Assembly (NCBI RefSeq): GCF_016649425.1
Contig: NZ_JADRCR010000011.1
Span: 1-64,000, forward strand
Source of the DNA: Limnobaculum allomyrinae
GTDB taxonomy: Bacteria > Pseudomonadota > Gammaproteobacteria > Enterobacterales > Enterobacteriaceae
Length of the DNA stretch: 64,000 bases
Reading direction: 5' to 3'
Part shown: positions 58,048 to 64,000 of the stretch, in pieces
Position numbering within the stretch: position 1 is the stretch's first letter
How the letters are laid out: each line of letters begins with the position of its first letter
The notes under the pieces: generated by a model
The model's input: the letters and a program-made list of their open reading frames with translations, nothing else
Told to the model about the DNA's origin: nothing
The model's database searches: none
Program-made: the position numbers and the translations under genes

Positions 58048-59294
58048 GATCGTCTACGATAAATAAAGAAAACGCAGCTACAAAGTACAAAATAGATAAT
58101 ATAGGTAGCCATATAAGATTGGGCTGCACCCACGGCACCATTTTGCGGTATCAACCAATGAGAAAAACCGGTTAGTAAAGCAAACTGACTCACTTCCGTC
58201 AGGATATAAAACCGTAATGATGCCTTAGCAATCACCAAATAGCCAAAAACATACGAACCCACTTTTAAAACATCGCCCACCAATTGCCAGGCAAACAGAT
58301 CGCGCATAGCGACAAACTGGCTGGAAAATAGCAACCAAATGGCAAAATCACGCAATAACCAAACGCTAAAGCTAACGATAGCCACAACGGGTAAAACAAA
58401 GCGCAGCGAGCGTAAAATTTCCCGTGAAATGTCAGACTTATTAGTCAGACGAGAAAGGGTGGGTAGCAGATAAACGGTAAACGAAGCGGTAATAAACTGT
58501 AGATATGCATCGGAAATACTGCTGACGCCCTGCCAAATGCCAACATCATCCCAGCTGTAGTGCTTTGCCAGCAAATTTCGCATCATCACATAGGCAACAG
58601 GTAACGTCACTGAAGTAATCAATGCCATGATGGTGAATTTGCCCAGACTACTGGCCAGTGCTTTGTCCCACATTGGCTTTAAATAGCTAACAGGAACGGT
58701 TTTTCTGCGCCACAAAATAAAACCAGCAGGAATAACGACCAGTGCAGGAACCAGCGCTAAACCAGCTAAGGCGCCTTGATAACCACCCAGATAGTAACAA
58801 ACCAGGTATCCAACTACGCCAAACAGGCTGCCACCAATAACACCGAGTGCATTACCTACCGCATCACGATAACCTTTTAAAACGGCGAGGAAAAAGTTAG
58901 CGTAAGCAATTCCCATCTGAATGAATGCAACCGATCTGACTACATTCTGATACTCAGCATGGCCAAATAACCCTACGCTGATAGGCTCAGCAAACAGTAA
59001 AAATATAACTGCCAGCAGAGTAGAAAAACCTAACACAATACTGGCGGATGTTCCCAGTGCTTTACGCAACTGTTCCGGTTCTTGCTGGTATTGAGCAACG
59101 TAGCGCGTAATACCATTAAATATCCCGGCTCCTGATAGCACACCCAAGACAGTAATTAATTGACGAAAATTACCTGCCTGCCCGACACCACTGGGGCCAA
59201 AAGAGACGGCCAACAATTTAACGATCAATAACCCCACGCCGATTTTAATCAGCGTGGAGGCGGCGGTCCAAATTGATGCTTTAACCAAAGACAT
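58044..59294 (-). CDS. wzxE: WzxE, ECA lipid III flippase
   Basis: Moves undecaprenyl-PP-trisaccharide across the inner membrane. A MOP-superfamily protein of 416 residues with about 12 helices; N-terminus [20 protein letters not shown], conserved [15 protein letters not shown] and [14 protein letters not shown]. One base separates it from wecE. Confidence 0.95.
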   Translation of the reverse strand: MSLVKASIWTAASTLIKIGVGLLIVKLLAVSFGPSGVGQAGNFRQLITVLGVLSGAGIFNGITRYVAQYQQEPEQLRKALGTSASIVLGFSTLLAVIFLLFAEPISVGLFGHAEYQNVVRSVAFIQMGIAYANFFLAVLKGYRDAVGNALGVIGGSLFGVVGYLVCYYLGGYQGALAGLALVPALVVIPAGFILWRRKTVPVSYLKPMWDKALASSLGKFTIMALITSVTLPVAYVMMRNLLAKHYSWDDVGIWQGVSSISDAYLQFITASFTVYLLPTLSRLTNKSDISREILRSLRFVLPVVAIVSFSVWLLRDFAIWLLFSSQFVAMRDLFAWQLVGDVLKVGSYVFGYLVIAKASLRFYILTEVSQFALLTGFSHWLIPQNGAVGAAQSYMATYIIYFVLCSCVFFIYRRRS

Positions 59295-59295
59295 A

Positions 59296-60426
59296 TCAGG
59301 CGAAATAACTCAGAATGGTATTAATTACCGTACGTTGAGTAATGTCTGTCATGTTAAAGAATAATGGCAAACGAACCAGACGGTCGCTCTCTTTCGTGGT
59401 ATAGCGATCTTCGCCGTGGAATTCACCATACTTTTCGCCGGCAGGACAAGCATGCAGAGGAATATAGTGGAATACCGCCATAATCTCCGCTTCTTTCAGA
59501 TAGCTGATAAAGCGAGTGCGATCCTCTACATCGTTCAGCTTAATATAGAACATATGCGCATTTTGCTGGCAGTTTGCTGGAATCGTTGGCAGTTCAACTC
59601 TTCCCTGTGCAGCCAAAGCTTTAAATGCATCATAATAGTTATGCCATAGTTGCAGACGACGCTGATTAATTTGTTCTGCAGCTTCAAGCTGCCCCCACAG
59701 GTATGCTGCCTGCAAGTCAGCCATCAAATAGCTGGAACCAATATCACGCCAGGTATATTTATCTACCTGACCACGGAAGAATTGACTACGGTTAGTCCCT
59801 TTCTCACGAATAATTTCAGCGCGTTCAATAAGTGTAGGATCGTTAATTAACGTTGCTCCACCTTCACCACCTGCCGTATAGTTTTTCGTTTCGTGAAAGC
59901 TGAAACAGCCAATATGACCAATGGTACCTAATGCTTTGCCCTTATAGGTGGACATCACTCCCTGTGCTGCATCTTCTACCACATACAACTTATGCTTTTT
60001 CGCCAACGCCATAATGGTGTCCATTTCACACGCCACACCAGCATAGTGAACCGGAACAATCGCTCGGGTATTTTCAGTAATCGCTGCTTCAATTTTAGTT
60101 TCATCAATATTCATAGTATCCGGGCGGACATCTACAAAGACCACTTTAGCACCACGCAATACAAAAGCGTTAGCCGTTGAAACAAAGGTAAAACTTGGCA
60201 TGATAACTTCATCACCCGGTTTAATATCCAGTAATAACGCAGCCATCTCCAGTGAAGCCGTGCAGGATGGCGTCAGCAATACTTTATGGCTACCAAAGTG
60301 CTGTTCCATCCATTGCTGACAGCGACGAGTAAAACCACCATCACCACATAACTTACCGCTACCCATTGCGGCTTTCATATATTCAAGTTCGGTACCAACA
60401 ACGGGTGGAGCGTTAAAAGGAATCAT
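59296..60426 (-). CDS. wecE: WecE, TDP-4-oxo-6-deoxy-D-glucose aminotransferase
   Basis: PLP aminotransferase making TDP-Fuc4N, a precursor of the third ECA sugar. DegT/DnrJ/EryC1 family, 376 residues. The PLP lysine is in SFHETKNYTAGGEGG (about residue 181); VVEDAAQG holds the Asp that pairs with the pyridine nitrogen; PSFTFVSTANAF is the phosphate-binding part. Substrate comes from RffG; the product goes to WecD. Confidence 0.95.
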   Translation of the reverse strand: MIPFNAPPVVGTELEYMKAAMGSGKLCGDGGFTRRCQQWMEQHFGSHKVLLTPSCTASLEMAALLLDIKPGDEVIMPSFTFVSTANAFVLRGAKVVFVDVRPDTMNIDETKIEAAITENTRAIVPVHYAGVACEMDTIMALAKKHKLYVVEDAAQGVMSTYKGKALGTIGHIGCFSFHETKNYTAGGEGGATLINDPTLIERAEIIREKGTNRSQFFRGQVDKYTWRDIGSSYLMADLQAAYLWGQLEAAEQINQRRLQLWHNYYDAFKALAAQGRVELPTIPANCQQNAHMFYIKLNDVEDRTRFISYLKEAEIMAVFHYIPLHACPAGEKYGEFHGEDRYTTKESDRLVRLPLFFNMTDITQRTVINTILSYFA

Positions 60427-60468
60427 TTTTTCACCTGAGTAATTTGTTAAATAGACATCTGTAAATAG

Positions 60469-61182
60469 TTATCTGTATAACCAATATGCTGTGCTATTGA
60501 TGGAAGCACCGCTACGAATATAAAGACGCAAAGCCGCAAGATTTCCCATCTGAGTGGCAACACAGAGGTGATTCAATTTTCGTGCCACACACCAACTTTT
60601 CGCTACCTTCATCAGCTCAAGGCCAACGCCTTTATTGCCGCAATCAGGCCAAACAGCTAATAGCCCAACACGTCCCTGACTATCGCCAATATCACGTAAC
60701 GTCACAAAGCCTTGGGGATTACCGTCTTTATCCTCGAGTATCAAACAGCTATGGTCAAAAGTTCCTAATACGGCTTTTTCAACCCATAACGCATAGAAAC
60801 GACCGCTATCACTATCCTGATACCATGGGGCACGAAACCTACTCAGGCGGAATGCATCTGATGCTACTGTTCGTAATGCCGGTATATCCTGCTCTGTCGC
60901 TAACCGGCAGGAAAACATTAAACTCGGTGAACGATCAATTACTGCATCAAGCGATACAATAAAATCCACTTCGCCTTCAACCAGTTGAAAACTCAATGAA
61001 CTTAAAGTATCTATCCAATCACCACGCGATGCGGGTACCTTTGCCTGAACTAATTGGAAACCAGACAACGCTTGCACATCTAATGACGTAGCTACCGATT
61101 GATTAAAATTCAGCTTAGCCGTGGAGAGAGAAAAGAATTCACTCTCCCACTCAAGAGGCTCAATATTGGCGTGGACGGACAT
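60469..61182 (-). CDS. wecD: WecD, TDP-Fuc4N acetyltransferase
   Basis: GNAT-family enzyme acetylating TDP-Fuc4N. The start at 61182 ([17 protein letters not shown]) gives 237 residues and matches E. coli WecD; an upstream frame extension of nine codons lies deeper inside rffH. Conserved [18 protein letters not shown]-like [16 protein letters not shown] and the C-terminal [18 protein letters not shown]. It overlaps the rffH end by 23 bp. Confidence 0.93.
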   Translation of the reverse strand: MSVHANIEPLEWESEFFSLSTAKLNFNQSVATSLDVQALSGFQLVQAKVPASRGDWIDTLSSLSFQLVEGEVDFIVSLDAVIDRSPSLMFSCRLATEQDIPALRTVASDAFRLSRFRAPWYQDSDSGRFYALWVEKAVLGTFDHSCLILEDKDGNPQGFVTLRDIGDSQGRVGLLAVWPDCGNKGVGLELMKVAKSWCVARKLNHLCVATQMGNLAALRLYIRSGASINSTAYWLYR

Positions 61183-62041
61183 TGAGTAAGTCCTGCAAAT
61201 ATTTCCCATAACCTGTTTTGGCCAGAAGCTGTGCGGTTTTTAATACGCTCGCATCATCTAACCAGCCATTGCGCCAGGCAATCTCTTCCAGACAGGCAAC
61301 TTTAAACCCTTGCCGTTTCTCCACCGTTTGTACAAAAGTACTGGCTTCAATCAAACTATCGTGAGTACCTGTATCTAACCAGGCAAAACCTCTACCAAGC
61401 AGTTCAACATTCAACGTACCTTGCTCAAGATACATTTGATTAATACTGGTAATTTCCAGTTCACCACGTGGAGAAGGTTTAACCTGTTTAGCTAATTCCA
61501 CTACTTGATTATCGTAGAAATAAAGCCCAGTTACAGCCCAATTTGACTTAGGCTTAAGGGGTTTTTCTTCAATAGACAGTGCCCGGAAATTGTCATCAAA
61601 CTCAACAACACCAAAACGTTCAGGATCCATTACCTGATAACCAAAAACGCTTGCTCCCTTATCGCGGGCAACAACACCACGCAATTTTGAGCTGAAGCTT
61701 TGACCAAAAAAGATGTTATCACCCAGAACCAAGCAGCAGGAGTCACCATTAATAAACTCTTCGCCAATCAGAAATGCCTGCGCTAATCCGTCCGGACTAG
61801 GCTGAGCTGCATAGCTGAGCTTAATACCAAACTCTTCACCAGAGCCTAATAAACGTTGAAATGACGGTAGATCTTCCGGAGTAGAGATAATCAAAATATC
61901 CTGAATTCCGGCCAGCATCAGCACGGAAAGCGGATAATAAATCATTGGTTTATCATAAATAGGGAGCAGCTGTTTTGATACACCGCGCGTAATTGGATAC
62001 AGTCGGGTACCAGAGCCACCCGCAAGAATAATACCTTTCAT
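61160..62041 (-). CDS. rffH: RffH, glucose-1-phosphate thymidylyltransferase
   Basis: Makes dTDP-glucose from dTTP and glucose-1-phosphate. Nucleotidyltransferase signature [20 protein letters not shown] then [11 protein letters not shown] at residues 2-36; LGDNIFFGQ and [15 protein letters not shown] further on. The start at 62041 gives MKGIILAGG and 293 residues as in E. coli; the in-frame ATG four codons earlier is not conserved. Confidence 0.95.
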   Translation of the reverse strand: MKGIILAGGSGTRLYPITRGVSKQLLPIYDKPMIYYPLSVLMLAGIQDILIISTPEDLPSFQRLLGSGEEFGIKLSYAAQPSPDGLAQAFLIGEEFINGDSCCLVLGDNIFFGQSFSSKLRGVVARDKGASVFGYQVMDPERFGVVEFDDNFRALSIEEKPLKPKSNWAVTGLYFYDNQVVELAKQVKPSPRGELEITSINQMYLEQGTLNVELLGRGFAWLDTGTHDSLIEASTFVQTVEKRQGFKVACLEEIAWRNGWLDDASVLKTAQLLAKTGYGKYLQDLLNVRPRQY

Positions 62042-62154
62042 TGGCTTCACCATTTCCCTGGCGCTTGCATTAAAAGGAGGCCGGGGATATCACTTAAACA
62101 GAATCTAATGATCGGGGCTCTTGTTTAGAACCCCAGGTTATTTTGTCAGCAGAA

Positions 62155-63228
62155 CTACGATTTCAAACCAATACGTTCTCTGGCATAGCTTCCATCCTGA
62201 ACGCGCTGCCACCACGCTTGATTTGTCAGATACCAGGAAACCGTCTTACGAATACCTGACTCAAAGGTTTCTTGTGGCTTCCAGTTCAGTTCACGTTCAA
62301 TTTTTCCGGCATCAATGGCATAGCGCATATCATGACCTGGACGATCCGTTACATAGGTAATCAGATCCTCATATTTAGCTACACCTTCGGGTTTTGATGG
62401 GGCTAATTCTTCCAGTAGCTGGCAGATAGTGCGCACAACTTCAATATTTTTGCGTTCATTATGACCGCCAATATTATAGGTTTCACCAATAACACCTTCA
62501 GTGACGACTTTATATAAAGCCCTGGCATGATCCTCAACAAATAACCAGTCCCTGACCTGGGCCCCATTACCATAAACCGGTAATGCTTTTCCTTCTAATG
62601 CATTCAAAATGATCAGCGGAATTAACTTCTCAGGAAAATGATATGGCCCATAGTTATTAGAGCAATTTGTCACAATGGTTGGAAAACCATAGGTACGCAG
62701 CCAGGCTCTGACTAAATGGTCACTGGATGCTTTAGACGCTGAGTAAGGGCTACTTGGAGCATAAGGTGTTGTTTCAGTAAACAAGTCCGTAGTCCCATGC
62801 AAATCACCATACACTTCATCAGTAGAGATATGATGAAAGCGAAATAACTGCTTCAACGCCGTATCCAGCCCCATCCAATAGTGACGAGCGGCTTCCAGCA
62901 GCGTATAGGTTCCAACAATATTGGTTTCAATAAAGGCTGCCGGGCCATCAATAGAACGATCAACATGGCTTTCAGCAGCCAGGTGCATCACTAAATCTGG
63001 TTGATATTGTGCAAACACCCGATCTAATGCGGAGCGGTCACAAATATCAACTTGTTCAAAAGAGTAGCGTTCATTGTCAGACACTTCCGCCAATGAATCC
63101 AGATTTCCGGCATAAGTCAGCTTATCAACCACCAATACACTATCTTTGGTATCCTGAATAATATGTCTCACTACCGCAGAACCAATGAAACCGGCTCCGC
63201 CAGTGACTAAAATCTTTCTCAACGCCAT
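62155..63228 (-). CDS. rffG: RffG, dTDP-glucose 4,6-dehydratase
   Basis: NAD-dependent SDR enzyme forming dTDP-4-keto-6-deoxyglucose. Rossmann motif [15 protein letters not shown] at about 9-23; catalytic [13 protein letters not shown] (Thr-Asp-Glu) and [12 protein letters not shown] (Tyr-x3-Lys). Length 357. Its first ten bases overlap the wecC end (ATGGCGTTGA), so translation is coupled. Confidence 0.95.
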   Translation of the reverse strand: MALRKILVTGGAGFIGSAVVRHIIQDTKDSVLVVDKLTYAGNLDSLAEVSDNERYSFEQVDICDRSALDRVFAQYQPDLVMHLAAESHVDRSIDGPAAFIETNIVGTYTLLEAARHYWMGLDTALKQLFRFHHISTDEVYGDLHGTTDLFTETTPYAPSSPYSASKASSDHLVRAWLRTYGFPTIVTNCSNNYGPYHFPEKLIPLIILNALEGKALPVYGNGAQVRDWLFVEDHARALYKVVTEGVIGETYNIGGHNERKNIEVVRTICQLLEELAPSKPEGVAKYEDLITYVTDRPGHDMRYAIDAGKIERELNWKPQETFESGIRKTVSWYLTNQAWWQRVQDGSYARERIGLKS

Positions 63229-64000
63229 ACCCCTTTAGTGTCGATAATCCACTGTTGCTTAACTTGTTCCGGGCGAATTTCCTTAAACTGACGATGGTCA
63301 ACCAGCATTACCAAAACATCAGCTTCAACCAGTGCTTGCGCAGTCTCCGTTAAACGGGCTTTTTCAGCCAGTACCTTTGGTAATTCATGAACATTTGGCT
63401 CAACGGCCAATGTTGTTCCGGCATGCCAGTCAGCAATCATGTGAGTAATTTCCAGCGCCGGGCTTTCTCTCAAATCGTCAATATCTGGTTTAAATGCCAG
63501 ACCAAAACAAGCAATTTTAATCTCTGCGGCACGCTTACCGGTAGCAGTCAGGCAATCAGCTACCGCAGACTTCACTTTATCCAATACCCAGTAAGGTTTG
63601 CCATCATTCACTTCACGAGCAATACGAATCAAACGTGCATCCTGAGGATTTTGCGCCACGATAAACCATGGATCGACAGCAATACAGTGGCCACCGACAC
63701 CAGGACCTGGTTGCAAAATATTAACCCGGGGATGACGGTTAGCCAGACGAATCAGCTCCCATACGTTAATCCCCTGATGGTCACAAATCAGTGACAGCTC
63801 ATTAGCAAAGGCGATATTGACATCGCGAAAGCTGTTCTCAGTTAACTTACACATCTCAGCAGTGCGTGAATTGGTAATAACACACTCGCCTTTCAGGAAG
63901 ATTTTATATAACTCACTGGCGAGATCCGAGCAGCGAGGGGTCATACCACCCACTACACGGTCGTTTTGAATCAGTTCTACCATCACTTTCCCTGGTAATA
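63219..64000 (-). CDS. wecC: WecC, UDP-N-acetyl-D-mannosamine dehydrogenase (C-terminal part, cut by window edge)
   Basis: Oxidises UDP-ManNAc to UDP-ManNAcA, the donor used by WecG. The visible 259 codons are the C-terminal part of a roughly 420-residue UDP-glucose/GDP-mannose dehydrogenase family protein. They carry the catalytic Lys/Asn helix ([17 protein letters not shown]), [15 protein letters not shown] with the catalytic Cys, and [17 protein letters not shown]. The frame continues past 64000 (LPGKVMVEL), so the gene is cut by the window, not broken. Confidence 0.95.
   Translation of the reverse strand, partial: LPGKVMVELIQNDRVVGGMTPRCSDLASELYKIFLKGECVITNSRTAEMCKLTENSFRDVNIAFANELSLICDHQGINVWELIRLANRHPRVNILQPGPGVGGHCIAVDPWFIVAQNPQDARLIRIAREVNDGKPYWVLDKVKSAVADCLTATGKRAAEIKIACFGLAFKPDIDDLRESPALEITHMIADWHAGTTLAVEPNVHELPKVLAEKARLTETAQALVEADVLVMLVDHRQFKEIRPEQVKQQWIIDTKGVWR

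Overview
The window is chromosomal DNA from a member of the Enterobacterales. Its gene order follows, in reverse, the Escherichia coli 84-87 min region: wec/rff cluster, argX-hisR-leuT-proM tRNAs, glmZ, hemYXDC, cyaA, cyaY, lptM, dapF, DUF484, xerC, yigB, uvrD, corA, rarD, recQ, rhtC, bioP(yigM), metR, metE, then pepQ, yigZ, trkH, hemG and an rRNA promoter. Differences from E. coli include lysA beside dapF, sstT beside wecG, and no udp-ubi-tat-rfaH-fadBA block between metE and pepQ. These suggest an early-branching enterobacterial family; Budviciaceae relatives are a guess. No IS element, integrase, prophage or CRISPR array was seen.

Layout. 1-4.2 kb: rrn P1 promoter at the left edge, then hemG, trkH, yigZ and pepQ. 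4.2-8.4 kb: metE/metR divergent pair with MetJ and MetR sites, and the biotin transporter bioP. 8.8-12.3 kb: a YjhP-type methyltransferase, zntA with a ZntR operator and an apparent one-base frameshift, and a GC-rich palindromic element. 12.3-18.1 kb: a gluconate block (edd, gntR, gntK, gntT) carrying GntR operators and near-perfect CRP sites. 18.1-29.8 kb: an orphan HEIGH metallopeptidase, rhtC, a secreted polysaccharide deacetylase, recQ, rarD, an AbrB-family membrane protein, corA, a probable gene remnant, and uvrD. 29.8-34.4 kb: yigB, xerC, DUF484, dapF, lysA, lptM, and cyaY on the other strand. 34.4-44.6 kb: accessory island. 44.6-54.8 kb: cyaA, hemCDXY, the sRNA glmZ, a DUF1294 gene, four tRNAs and sstT. 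54.8-64 kb: enterobacterial common antigen (ECA) genes from wecG back to a wecC cut by the window edge.

The island between the convergent cyaY and cyaA is an orphan type VI secretion (T6SS) effector module read on the minus strand. It holds vgrG (spike), a 544-aa helical protein of unknown family (candidate cargo adaptor), a 43-aa single-TM peptide, a PAAR/Rhs polymorphic toxin with a barnase-like tip, its barstar-like immunity gene, and a 1.17-kb displaced Rhs core fragment that aligns without gaps to the intact gene. No T6SS sheath or baseplate genes are in the window, so the module would depend on an apparatus encoded elsewhere.

How the genes work together. The gluconate genes would import gluconate (GntT), phosphorylate it (GntK) and route it through 6-phosphogluconate dehydratase (Edd) under GntR and cAMP-CRP; cyaA makes that cAMP. 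The hem genes and hemG supply heme. lysA and dapF complete lysine synthesis and supply meso-DAP. The wec/rff genes make and polymerise ECA. Protein identities were read from motifs and remembered homologues; no database search was run.
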